This document shows, piece after piece, positions 8,935 to 22,738 of a stretch of DNA of 64,000 nt. Each line of letters starts with the position of its first letter. Position 1 is the stretch's first letter. The translations under genes were made by a program, and so were the position numbers. The notes below the pieces were generated by a model, which worked only from the letters and a program-made list of their open reading frames with translations, was not told the origin of the DNA and did not search any database. This DNA is from Streptomyces sp. IMTB 2501 (GTDB lineage Bacteria; Actinomycetota; Actinomycetes; Streptomycetales; Streptomycetaceae). The stretch spans positions 62,277-126,276 of the forward strand of contig NZ_MQUS01000009.1 of assembly GCF_001953885.1 (NCBI RefSeq). Reading direction: 5' to 3'.

Positions 8935-9624
8935 ATGAGTACCGAGGTTCGCCGCAGGATGGGCGTCGAGGAGCGGCGGCAGCAGCTGATCGGCGTCGCT
9001 CTCGACCTGTTCAGCCAGCGCTCGCCCGACGAGGTCTCCATCGATGAGATAGCGACGGCGGCAGGCATCTCACGCCCGCTGGTGTACCACTACTTCCCCG
9101 GCAAACTCAGCCTGTACGAAGCCGCGTTGAAGCGTGCCGCGCAGGATCTCGCGGACCGCTTCGCCGAGCCGCGCCAGGGCCCGCTCGGCGCCCGGCTGCT
9201 GCGCGTGATGCGCCGCTACTTCGACTTCGTGGAGGAGCACGGCCCCGGTTTCTCGGCGCTGATGCGCGGCGGACCGGCCGTGGGCTCCTCCGCGACCAAC
9301 GCCCTCATCGACTCCGTGCGCCAGGCCGCCTACGAGCACATGCTGGCGCACCTCGACATCACCGCGGTCCCCCCGCGCCTGGAACTGGTCGTGCGCTCCT
9401 GGATCTCCCTCGCCGAGTCCACGGCGCTGATCTGGCTGGACGGCAGGCGTATTCCGCGCAGGGAGCTGGAGATCCAGCTGGTGCACGACTTCGCCGCGCT
9501 GGCCGCCGTCAGCGCCGCCTACGACGAGGACATGGCGGGCCTGCTGAAGAAGATGGTCAAGGACGAGCCGGCCGACGGCCACTTGGCGGACCTCGTCGGC
9601 CGGCTCATCTCCCTGGGTTTCTAG
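8935..9624 (+). CDS. TetR/AcrR-family transcriptional regulator
   Basis: A 229-residue regulator. The N-terminal DNA-binding domain is classical: RRQQLIGVALDLFSQRSPDEVSIDEIA, recognition helix near AAGISRPLVYHYF (about residues 42-54), followed by PGKLSLYEAAL. The C-terminal helical ligand-binding domain contains no diagnostic motif. It lies 36 bp behind the di-iron protein/reductase pair in the same direction and probably controls that unit. The gap holds a nested inverted repeat that could be its operator. It converges on the amylopullulanase gene with 6 bp between stops. Confidence 0.9.
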   Translation: MSTEVRRRMGVEERRQQLIGVALDLFSQRSPDEVSIDEIATAAGISRPLVYHYFPGKLSLYEAALKRAAQDLADRFAEPRQGPLGARLLRVMRRYFDFVEEHGPGFSALMRGGPAVGSSATNALIDSVRQAAYEHMLAHLDITAVPPRLELVVRSWISLAESTALIWLDGRRIPRRELEIQLVHDFAALAAVSAAYDEDMAGLLKKMVKDEPADGHLADLVGRLISLGF

Positions 9625-9630
9625 GGACGG

Positions 9631-15006
<5,376 letters not shown>

Positions 15007-15076
15007 GCGGTAACTCCTAGCGAATGCGGCTCTCTTGGGTCCGACCCCGCGTGACCGTATCCCCAACGAAAGCTTT

Positions 15077-15114
15077 ACAGCAAGAGTCTTGAAACTCATA
15101 GCAAGAAGTTTCAA
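15077..15114. promoter_or_regulatory. Operator-like repeats between pulA and the alpha-amylase gene
   Basis: TTGAAACT (15089-15096) and AGTTTCAA (15107-15114) form a perfect inverted repeat with a 10-nt spacer. AGCAAGA occurs twice, at 15079-15085 and 15100-15106, one of them in that spacer. The AGCAAG half-sites resemble those before the other alpha-amylase gene and malE, so this is a candidate MalR site controlling both divergent genes. Confidence 0.6.
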
Positions 15115-15203
15115 CGTCAACCTTGACGTGCCCTTCTCAACTGCCGCACGCTCACCGGTTGTTGAAATCCGATCATTCTGCAACCTCTCTTTCGGAGCCG
15201 CAC

Positions 15204-17273
15204 ATGAGCAGACACCGACCCCCGGGTGTCCTCCGCCGCACCGCGACCGCCGCGGCCGCAGGCGCCCTCGCACTGGCCGGAGCCATCGCGCTTCCCGCTC
15301 CGGCCGCACAGGCGGACACCACCGCCAAGGGCGATGTGATCGCCAACCTCTGGGAGTGGAACTGGGACTCGGTCGCCGCCGAGTGCACCAGCGTCCTCGG
15401 ACCGGCCGGATACGGCGCGGTCCAGGTGGCACCGCCGGAGGAGTCTCTGAAGCAGTCGTCGTACTACTGGTGGGACGTCTACCAGCCGTACTCGTACAGC
15501 CTGAACAGCCGCTTCGGCAGCCAGGCGAAGTTCAGCGCCATGATCACCGCGTGCCACAAGGCGGGCGTGAAGGTCTACACGGACGCGGTGATCAACCACA
15601 CCGCCGCGCAGACCGGCACGGGCTACGACGGCACGACGATCACCAGCAAGTACTCCACCCCCGACTGGAGCCGGACCGACTATCACGACTCCAGCGAGTG
15701 CCCGACCTCGGACCTGACCATCCAGGACTACTCGAACCTGACCCAGGTCCAGAACTGCGAACTGCTCGGCCTGCCCGACCTCAAGACCGAGTCGGACACC
15801 GTCCGCGCCGGCCTCGCGAACTACCTCAACTCCCAGCTGGCGCTGGGTGTGGACGGCTTCCGGATCGACGCGGCCAAGCACATCCCCGAGACCGACATCG
15901 CGGCGATCGAGGGCAAGCTGACGAACACCACGGCAGGCTCGGCGCCGTACGTCTTCCAGGAGATCTACCCCGGCGCGACCCCCCAGCCGAGCGACTACTA
16001 CGGCACCGGTGACGTCCTGGACTTCAGCTACGCCGGCAAGATGAAGTCGGCGTTCCAGGGGAACGTGAGTGATCTGGCCTCGCTGTCGTCGTCCGGCATC
16101 CTCCCCGCCGCCGACTCGGTGTCCTTCGTGACCAACCACGACACCGAGCGCAACGGCACGGACATGTCGTACAAGGACGGCGACACCTACAAGCTCGCCA
16201 ACCTCTTCCAGCTCGCCTACAAGTGGTCCACACCCACGGTGTACGCCAGCTGGGAATGGACGCAGAGCGACCAGGCCCCGCCGAACTCCTCGGGCTTCGT
16301 CACCAACACGGACTGCGCCGGCGGCGCCTGGTACTGCCTGGACCGCGACACGGCCGTGGTCGGCATGGTGGCCTGGCACAACGCGACCGACACCGCCGCG
16401 GTCTCCGACTGGCAGACCATGTCGTCCAGCGTGATCGGCTTCGGCCGCAGCGGCAAGGGCTTCTTCGCGCTGAACAACGGCACGAGCAGCGCGACCTACA
16501 CGTTCACGACGGGCATGGCCGACGGCACGTACGCGAACGTCATCGACGGCGGCAGGACGACGGTGACCGTGTCGGGCGGCAGCGCGTCGATCACCGTCCC
16601 GGCGAAGAGCGCGGTCGCCTTCTACAACTCGTCCTACACCTGCACGGTCGGCTGCTCCGACGCGGGCGGCGGCTCGGGCGACACGGTGAACGCAACCTTC
16701 AACGAGTACGCGTCGACCACGTCCGGCACCAACGTGTACGTGGTCGGGTCCATCGCGGCTCTGGGCGGCTGGGACACGTCGAAGGCGATCCAGCTGTCCT
16801 CGTCCGGCTACCCGATCTGGTCGGGTGAGGTGAGCGTGCCGGTGAACACGTCGTTCACCTACAAGTTCATCAAGAAGGACAGCTCGGGCAATGTGACGTG
16901 GGAGTCGAACGCCAACAGATCAACGGCCACCACCACATCGGCCCTGTCCCTGAACAACTCCTGGAACGTGGCGGACGCGGACGCCACCGACGTCACCTTC
17001 AACGAGAACGCGACGACCGACTGGGGCACCAACGTCTACGTCACGGGCTCCGTCCCGTCCCTGGGCTCCTGGAACACGGCCGACGCCATCCCGCTCTCCT
17101 CGGCTTCGTACCCGAACTGGAGCAGGCTGGTCATCGTCCCCAAGAGCACGTCCTTCACGTACAAGTATCTGAAGAAGGACGGCTCCGGGAACGTGACCTG
17201 GGAGTCCGGGACGAACCGCTCGTACACGACGGGCAGTTCGTCGGGCTACACGACGAGCGACACCTGGAAGTAG
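15204..17273 (+). CDS. Secreted alpha-amylase (GH13_32-like) with two CBM20 modules
   Basis: A 689-residue endo-acting starch hydrolase. The signal peptide (residues 1-37, ...APAAQA) is followed by a GH13 barrel: nucleophile Asp222 in [14 protein letters not shown], Glu253 in VFQEIY and transition-state Asp313 in [10 protein letters not shown] beta-sandwich domain C precedes two consecutive starch-binding CBM20 modules (about 495-590 and 598-689), each with NEYA/NENA-TNVYV, LGGWDT or LGSWNT, and a FTYKF/FTYKY-KKD strand. The ATG at 15204 has a GGAG site 7 nt upstream and opens the signal peptide. It converges on another amylase gene with only 10 bp between stops. Confidence 0.93.
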   Translation: MSRHRPPGVLRRTATAAAAGALALAGAIALPAPAAQADTTAKGDVIANLWEWNWDSVAAECTSVLGPAGYGAVQVAPPEESLKQSSYYWWDVYQPYSYSLNSRFGSQAKFSAMITACHKAGVKVYTDAVINHTAAQTGTGYDGTTITSKYSTPDWSRTDYHDSSECPTSDLTIQDYSNLTQVQNCELLGLPDLKTESDTVRAGLANYLNSQLALGVDGFRIDAAKHIPETDIAAIEGKLTNTTAGSAPYVFQEIYPGATPQPSDYYGTGDVLDFSYAGKMKSAFQGNVSDLASLSSSGILPAADSVSFVTNHDTERNGTDMSYKDGDTYKLANLFQLAYKWSTPTVYASWEWTQSDQAPPNSSGFVTNTDCAGGAWYCLDRDTAVVGMVAWHNATDTAAVSDWQTMSSSVIGFGRSGKGFFALNNGTSSATYTFTTGMADGTYANVIDGGRTTVTVSGGSASITVPAKSAVAFYNSSYTCTVGCSDAGGGSGDTVNATFNEYASTTSGTNVYVVGSIAALGGWDTSKAIQLSSSGYPIWSGEVSVPVNTSFTYKFIKKDSSGNVTWESNANRSTATTTSALSLNNSWNVADADATDVTFNENATTDWGTNVYVTGSVPSLGSWNTADAIPLSSASYPNWSRLVIVPKSTSFTYKYLKKDGSGNVTWESGTNRSYTTGSSSGYTTSDTWK

Positions 17274-17283
17274 TGCTCCCGGC

Positions 17284-18657
17284 TCAGCAGCTCGACTTCC
17301 CGGCGTAGATCGCGAGCGCCGTGTTCGAGCCCAAGGTGGCGGTGAACTGCCCACTGGAGTTCACCGTCACCGTCGTGTTGTTCTGGACGTTGCAGTAGGT
17401 CCCGGCGGGCAGGGACGTCTGGAAGGTCCTGTCGAGGCTGCCGGCCTCGTGGTTGATCGCCACGTAGCCCTTGCTCCCCCGCCCGAACCCGATCGCGTTG
17501 TTGCCGTCGTCCCACCAGCCGGAGACGGCCTGGCCCGTCGTCGCATTGCGGAACGCGACCATGGACTTGATCTCCGGCCAGGCGTGCTGGCACTTCCAGC
17601 CGTCCTGCCAGCAGGCGTTGACCTGGCCGTTGTTGGGCGGGCCGGCGTCCGCGTCGGACCATTCGTAGCCGGAGTTGATGTCGGGGGCGCCGTACGGCCA
17701 GGCGAGCATGAAGACATTCGCCAGGGTGTAGTTGGCGCCGTCCTTGTAGTTGAGGGTGCTGCCGTTGCGCTCGGTGTCGTGGTTGTCGACGAACACGCCG
17801 GCCACGGAGCTGCCGAGGTAGCCCCAGCCCTCGCCGAAGTTGTTCAGGTACGCCAGCTTCTCGGAGTTGAAGACGCGCTTGAGGTCGAAGGCGTAGCGGA
17901 ACTCCTGGACGTCTCCGTTGCCGGTGTACTCGGAGGGCTGGACGGCCTCGTTCGCGCCGTAGATGACCTCCTGCTTCCAGTAGGCGGAAGGATTCGTCAG
18001 GCGGGACTTGATGTTCGCCAGGTCCTCCGCCGGGATGTGCTTGGCCGCGTCGATGCGGAAGCCGTCGGCGCCCAGGGAGAGCAGGTCGTTCATATAGCCG
18101 GCGATCGTCTTGCGGACGTACTCCTCGCCGGTGTCCAGGTCGGCCAGGCCGACGAGTTCGCAGTGCTGGACGTTCCAGCGGTCCTGGTAGTTGGTGACCG
18201 GCGAGGTGCAGTCGTCGAGGTCGGCGTACGAGTACAGGCCCGGGTAGTTGTACTTCGTATACGTCGAGCCGCCGGTTCCGGTGCCGCTGCCCGCCGACAT
18301 GTGGTTGATGACGGTGTCGACGACGACCTTCAGACCGGCCGCGTGACAGGTGTCGATCATGTTCTTGAAGGCGGTACGGTCACCCAGCCGGCCCGCGATC
18401 TTGTACGACACCGGCTGGTACGAGGTCCACCACTGCGAGCCCTGTATGTGCTCGGCGGGCGGGGAGACCTGGACATAGCCGTAGCCGGCCGGGCCGAGGG
18501 TGCTGGTGCACTCACGGGCCACCGAGGCGTAATTCCACTCGAAGAGGACGGCGGTGACGTCCTTGGTGCCGGGCGGAGAGGCATCGGCGGTGGATGGGGT
18601 CATGACAAGGGCGGCCGCCGTGAGGGCGACCGCCCCGGAGAGGGTTCTGCGTGCCAT
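17284..18657 (-). CDS. Secreted alpha-amylase (GH13), single catalytic domain
   Basis: A 457-residue exported alpha-amylase related to the neighbouring enzyme but without a starch-binding module. Signal peptide: residues 1-27 (...PSTADAS). Catalytic motifs: Asp203 in [24 protein letters not shown] with the Glu, and [10 protein letters not shown]. It keeps the short domain C ending [14 protein letters not shown]. The ATG at 18657 has an AAGGAA ribosome site. Upstream lies an inverted repeat TTGCTG-N8-CAGCAA, a candidate MalR site. The operon ahead of it ends at the hairpin at 18750-18777, so this gene probably has its own promoter. Confidence 0.92.
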   Translation of the reverse strand: MARRTLSGAVALTAAALVMTPSTADASPPGTKDVTAVLFEWNYASVARECTSTLGPAGYGYVQVSPPAEHIQGSQWWTSYQPVSYKIAGRLGDRTAFKNMIDTCHAAGLKVVVDTVINHMSAGSGTGTGGSTYTKYNYPGLYSYADLDDCTSPVTNYQDRWNVQHCELVGLADLDTGEEYVRKTIAGYMNDLLSLGADGFRIDAAKHIPAEDLANIKSRLTNPSAYWKQEVIYGANEAVQPSEYTGNGDVQEFRYAFDLKRVFNSEKLAYLNNFGEGWGYLGSSVAGVFVDNHDTERNGSTLNYKDGANYTLANVFMLAWPYGAPDINSGYEWSDADAGPPNNGQVNACWQDGWKCQHAWPEIKSMVAFRNATTGQAVSGWWDDGNNAIGFGRGSKGYVAINHEAGSLDRTFQTSLPAGTYCNVQNNTTVTVNSSGQFTATLGSNTALAIYAGKSSC

Positions 18658-18705
18658 GTGGGGGTTCCTTCGACGTTGAAGGCTTGGGGAGCCCGCTGAA
18701 GACGC

Positions 18706-18731
18706 TTGCTGCAATCTTTCAGCAAACTTGC
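18706..18731. promoter_or_regulatory. Candidate MalR operator before the second alpha-amylase gene
   Basis: TTGCTG (18706-18711) and CAGCAA (18720-18725) form an inverted repeat with an 8-nt spacer, and a further CTTGC follows at 18727-18731. Half-site and position fit the CTTGCA-type sites known for Streptomyces maltose-responsive genes. About 50 bp upstream of the amylase start codon. Confidence 0.6.
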
Positions 18732-18749
18732 GGTGACGCAGATGTTAAA

Positions 18750-18777
18750 GGCCCGCTGCCCTGAAAGGCAGCGGGCC
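18750..18777 (-). terminator. Rho-independent-type terminator after aglA
   Basis: GGCCCGCTGCC (18750-18760) pairs perfectly with GGCAGCGGGCC (18767-18777) around a 6-nt loop. Read on the minus strand the stem is followed by CTTTAAC, a short U run. It lies 36 bp after the aglA stop and should end the malEFG-aglA transcript. Confidence 0.85.
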
Positions 18778-18813
18778 GTTGTGAAGTTGATGCAAAAACT
18801 TCTCGACGGGTCG

Positions 18814-20499
18814 TCAGGCCGCCGTGAACCACACCGTCGTGTCGGCGGGCACCTCCGTCGCGCCGTCCCCCTCGGTCACCTCACCGCTCGCCAGCAGGAC
18901 GCGGCCGTACGCCGGGGTCGTCACCGGCTCCCCCGTGGTGTTCGCCACGCACACGAACTCACCGCGGCGGAAGGTCAGGACGCCCTCGGGGGCGCGCAGC
19001 CACTGCACGGTGTCGCCCGCGCCGAGGTCGGGCTCGGCGCGGCGGGCGGCAAGGGCCGCGCGGTACAGCTCCAGGGTCGAGCCGGGGGCGCCCGTCTGCG
19101 CCTCCACGCTCAGGTCGGCCCAGGTCTCCGGCTGCGGGAGCCAGCTGCCGCCGGTGCCGAAGCCGTACGAGGAGCCCGCACGGGTCCACGGGATCGGGAC
19201 GCGGCAGCCGTCGCGGAAGCCGTCCTGGCCCGCGCCGCGGAAGTACGCCGGGTCCTGGCGCACCTCGTCGGGAAGGTCCACGACGTCCGGGAGGCCCAGT
19301 TCCTCGCCCTGGTAGATGTAGGCCGAGCCGGGCAGGGCCAGCATGAGGAGGGTGGCGGCGCGGGCGCGGCGCAGGCCCAGTGCACGGTCGCCCGCCGTGC
19401 GGATCTGGGTGCCCAGGCCGGGCGGGTTGGCGAAGCGGGTGGCGTGCCGGGTGACGTCGTGGTTGGACAGGACCCAGGTGGCGGGGGCGCCGACCGGGCG
19501 CATCGCCTCCAGGGTGCAGTCGATGACCGTACGGAGTTCCTTCGCGTCCCACTCGGTGCTCAGGTACTGGAAGTTGAAGGCCTGGTGGAGTTCGTCCGGG
19601 CGGACGTAGTTGGCGGTGCGCTCGACGGTCGGGGTCCAGGCCTCGGCGACGAAAATGCGCTCGCCCGCGTACTCGTCCAGGATGTGGCGCCACTGGCGGT
19701 AGATCGCGTGGACACCGTCCTGGTCGAAGAACGGCATGGCATCGTTGCCCAGCAGTTTGAGCTGGTCGTGCGAGCCGAGGTCGGGCAGGCCGTCGGCCTT
19801 CACCAGGCCGTGGGCCACGTCGATGCGGAAACCGTCCACGCCCATGTCCAGCCAGAAGCGCAGGATCGAGCGGAACTCGTCGCCCACGGCCGGGTGTTCC
19901 CAGTTGAAGTCGGGCTGCTCGGGCGCGAAGAGGTGCAGATACCACTCGCCGGCCGTGCCGTCGGGTTCGGTGACCCGCGTCCACGCCGGGCCGCCGAAGA
20001 TGGACTCCCAGTCGTTGGGCGGGAGTTCGCCGTTCTTCCCCTTACCGGGGCGGAAGTGGTAGCGCTCCCGCAGCGGGGAGCCGGGGCCCTCGGCGAGGGC
20101 GCGCTTGAACCACTCGTGCTGGTCGGAGGAGTGGTTGGGCACCAGGTCCACGATGATGCGCAGGCCGTGGTCATGGGCGTCGCGGATCAGCGCGTCGGCG
20201 TCCAGCAGGTTGCCGAACATCGGGTCGACGGCGCGGTAGTCGGCGACGTCGTAGCCGGCGTCGGCCTGCGGCGAGGCGTAGAAGGGGCTGAGCCACACGG
20301 CGTCCACGCCGAGGTCGCGCAGATACGGCAGGCGGGAGCGAACGCCTTCCAGATCACCCATGCCGTCGCCGTTGCTGTCGGCGAAGCTGCGTGGATAGAC
20401 CTGGTAGATGACCGCGTCCCGCCACCAGTCGCGGCGACGGTCGGCTACGGCGGCTGCGGCGGAGTGGGGGGCCGGTGCGGCAGGGTGCTGCTGGCTCAT
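18814..20499 (-). CDS. aglA: Alpha-glucosidase of the maltodextrin operon (GH13)
   Basis: A 561-residue cytoplasmic enzyme (no signal peptide) releasing glucose from imported maltose and maltodextrins. GH13 signatures: IIVDLVPNHSSDQH, the QPDFNW motif typical of the oligo-1,6-glucosidase/alpha-glucosidase subfamily, nucleophile Asp227 in VDGFRIDVAHG, acid/base Glu286 in FVAEAWT and VLSNHDVTRH. Last gene of the malE-malF-malG-aglA unit, 203 bp after malG; the gap holds no terminator that I can see. The operon context makes maltodextrin hydrolysis more likely than isomaltose or sucrose hydrolysis. The ATG at 20499 is chosen because the catalytic domain begins shortly after it (DWWRDAVIYQVYPRSF). 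Confidence 0.92.
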   Translation of the reverse strand: MSQQHPAAPAPHSAAAAVADRRRDWWRDAVIYQVYPRSFADSNGDGMGDLEGVRSRLPYLRDLGVDAVWLSPFYASPQADAGYDVADYRAVDPMFGNLLDADALIRDAHDHGLRIIVDLVPNHSSDQHEWFKRALAEGPGSPLRERYHFRPGKGKNGELPPNDWESIFGGPAWTRVTEPDGTAGEWYLHLFAPEQPDFNWEHPAVGDEFRSILRFWLDMGVDGFRIDVAHGLVKADGLPDLGSHDQLKLLGNDAMPFFDQDGVHAIYRQWRHILDEYAGERIFVAEAWTPTVERTANYVRPDELHQAFNFQYLSTEWDAKELRTVIDCTLEAMRPVGAPATWVLSNHDVTRHATRFANPPGLGTQIRTAGDRALGLRRARAATLLMLALPGSAYIYQGEELGLPDVVDLPDEVRQDPAYFRGAGQDGFRDGCRVPIPWTRAGSSYGFGTGGSWLPQPETWADLSVEAQTGAPGSTLELYRAALAARRAEPDLGAGDTVQWLRAPEGVLTFRRGEFVCVANTTGEPVTTPAYGRVLLASGEVTEGDGATEVPADTTVWFTAA

Positions 20500-20702
20500 G
20501 GCGTCCTTGATCGTTAAGGGAGTTCTGGCTGGGGCACCTCCCGGCTCGAGCGCAGCCGAGAGCTGGGGGAGGGCGCGTGGGTGGGGCGGCGGAGGCGGAT
20601 CGGGGGTGTGCGAGGCGGCCGCGGTGACAGCGGGGTCGGATGGGTACCGCGGCCGCCCACCCGCGCCGGCTGAAGGGCGCGGGAGTCTCTTTTCGGGGGC
20701 CG

Positions 20703-21608
20703 TCAGCCCTTCGTGCCGCCCGCGGTCAGGCCGGTGACGAGGTTCTTCTGGACGAGGTAGAAGAACACCGACACGGGTATCGCGATCAGCACCGCGGTGG
20801 CGGCCATGTAGTTCCACTGGGCGTCGTGCTCGCTGACGAAGGTCTGCAGACCGACGGCGAAGGTGTACTTCGAGTCGTCCAGCATGAAGGTCGTCGCGAA
20901 GGCGACCTCGCCGACGGCGGTGATGAAGTTGTAGAAGGCGGCCACGGCCAGGCCCGGGCGGGCCAGCGGCAGGATCAGCCGGAAGAAGGTGCCGAAGGGG
21001 GTCAGTCCGTCCACGCGCCCCGCCTCGTCTATCTCGAAGGGGATGGTGTCGAAGTATCCCTTGAGCAGCCAGGCGCTGTACGGCACGGCCGTGGTGCAGT
21101 TGATGACGATCAGCGCCCAGTAGGTGTCGATGAGATCCAGTTCGCTGAAGATCTCGTACATCGGCACGATCAGGATGGCGATCGGGAAGGCCTGGGTCAG
21201 CAGCAGGACCCACATCAGCTGCTTGTAGCCGGGAAAGCGCATCCGGGAGACCGCGTAGCCGGTGGTGGCGGCGACGAAGACACCGATCAGGGTGGTGCCG
21301 CACGCCACGATCATCGTCGACTTGAACCAGTCGAAGAAGCCGGTGTGCTGCAGCACGAAGCTGTAGTTGGAGAAGGTGAGCTTGCCCAGGATCTTGCCCG
21401 GGTGCAGATAGTCGTCCTTCTCGGGGCCGAGGGACAGGAAGACCAGCCAGGCCACCGGGGCGAGCGCGATCAGGCTCGCCACGACGAGGCCGCCGTGCAG
21501 CAGGGCGGTGCCGGCCGGGCCGCGCCCGTCGCGCCGGCGGGTCCGGCGCGAGGGCTGGGTGGCGGGGGCCGCTGCGGCCGCTGTCTTCTCAAGGGTCGGG
21601 GTGCTCAT
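20703..21608 (-). CDS. malG: Maltose/maltodextrin ABC transporter permease MalG
   Basis: A 301-residue inner-membrane permease pairing with MalF. About six membrane segments begin near residue 28 (LLHGGLVVASLIALAPVAWL). The ATPase-coupling EAA loop is EIDEAGRVDGLTPFGTFFRL. The C-terminal end LVTGLTAGGTKG is the usual MalG ending. The ATG at 21608 is chosen over the codon at 21647 because an AGGAG ribosome site lies 8 nt upstream of it. The gene starts 19 bp after the malF stop. Confidence 0.93.
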   Translation of the reverse strand: MSTPTLEKTAAAAAPATQPSRRTRRRDGRGPAGTALLHGGLVVASLIALAPVAWLVFLSLGPEKDDYLHPGKILGKLTFSNYSFVLQHTGFFDWFKSTMIVACGTTLIGVFVAATTGYAVSRMRFPGYKQLMWVLLLTQAFPIAILIVPMYEIFSELDLIDTYWALIVINCTTAVPYSAWLLKGYFDTIPFEIDEAGRVDGLTPFGTFFRLILPLARPGLAVAAFYNFITAVGEVAFATTFMLDDSKYTFAVGLQTFVSEHDAQWNYMAATAVLIAIPVSVFFYLVQKNLVTGLTAGGTKG

Positions 21609-21627
21609 GGCGGCGGCTCCTGCGGCG

Positions 21628-22632
21628 TCAGACGGCGAGCTGGTCATTGCGCTTCAGCCAGCGGAAGTAGAAGGAGGTGAAGACGGTGACGATCGACAGC
21701 AGCAGAACGCCGTACGCGGCGGACTGGGCGAAGTCGCGCGGCTGCTGGCCGAAGCCCAGGTAGTAGGCCCAGGTGACGAGGATCTGGGCGTCCGGGGCGC
21801 TGGTCGGGCCGAACAGCAGGAAGATGATGGCGAACTGGTTGAAGGTCCAGATGATGCCGAGGAGTACGACGGTGGAGCTGACGGACCGCAGCCCCGGCAG
21901 GGTGACGTGCCGGAAGCGCTGCCAGGCGTTCGCGCCGTCCATCTCGGCGGCCTCGTAGAGCGAGGAGTCGATGGACTGCAGGCCGCCGAGCAGCGAGAGC
22001 ATCATGAACGGCACACCGCACCAGGTGTTGACCATGATGGCGGCGAACCGCTGCCAGAAGGTGTCCTCCAGCCACTGCGGCTGGGGCAGATGCAGCGTGT
22101 GCAGGACCTGGTTCATCACTCCCGAGTCGGAGAGCATGATCCGCCAGGAGAAGACGGTGACGAACGTCGGCACGGCCCAGGGCACGACCAGCAGCAGCCG
22201 GTAGAGGGTGCGTCCGCGCAGCTTCTCGTTGAGCATCAGCGCGAGGCCCAGGCCGAGCGTGTAGTGCAGGGCCACGCACGCGACCGTCCAGACGACGGTC
22301 CACAGGAAGTGCGACCAGAACCGGTCGTACGACAGCGGGCCGAACAGGATGTCCTTGTAGTTGCCGAGCCCGATGAACCTGTACGTGGCCGCGATGTGGT
22401 TGACGCCGATCGTGCGCGCCGAGTTGAGGCTGTTGGCATCCGTCAGCGTCAGGTAGACACCGCGGATCAGCGGATAGGCCACGATGACGGCGAGCACGAG
22501 GACCACCGGGGCGATCATCGCGTAGGCGTACCAGTACTTCTGGTAGCCGTTTCTGATGCGCTGCCGCAGCCCGGGCCGAGGTGCGCGGTCACCGCGGCGC
22601 TTGCCGGTCGCGCGGTCGATGGCGACTGTCAT
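21628..22632 (-). CDS. malF: Maltose/maltodextrin ABC transporter permease MalF
   Basis: A 334-residue membrane subunit. The first membrane segment is at about residues 38-60 (AMIAPVVLVLAVIVAYPLI), followed by an external loop and five more segments. The EAA loop EAAEMDGANAWQRFRHVTLP contacts the ATPase. It lacks the large periplasmic loop of the E. coli protein, as is normal for actinobacterial sugar importers. The operon encodes no ATPase; in Streptomyces the shared ATPase MsiK normally energises this transporter. Confidence 0.93.
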   Translation of the reverse strand: MTVAIDRATGKRRGDRAPRPGLRQRIRNGYQKYWYAYAMIAPVVLVLAVIVAYPLIRGVYLTLTDANSLNSARTIGVNHIAATYRFIGLGNYKDILFGPLSYDRFWSHFLWTVVWTVACVALHYTLGLGLALMLNEKLRGRTLYRLLLVVPWAVPTFVTVFSWRIMLSDSGVMNQVLHTLHLPQPQWLEDTFWQRFAAIMVNTWCGVPFMMLSLLGGLQSIDSSLYEAAEMDGANAWQRFRHVTLPGLRSVSSTVVLLGIIWTFNQFAIIFLLFGPTSAPDAQILVTWAYYLGFGQQPRDFAQSAAYGVLLLSIVTVFTSFYFRWLKRNDQLAV

Positions 22633-22738
22633 GGTTCGACACCTTCAAAACGATCAGGGGTTGGGCCGGGCACAGGGCGGTGACCGCCGGATCCTTCCCC
22701 CCCGTTGTGCACCGGGAGGATCCGACGGCCACGCGGGC

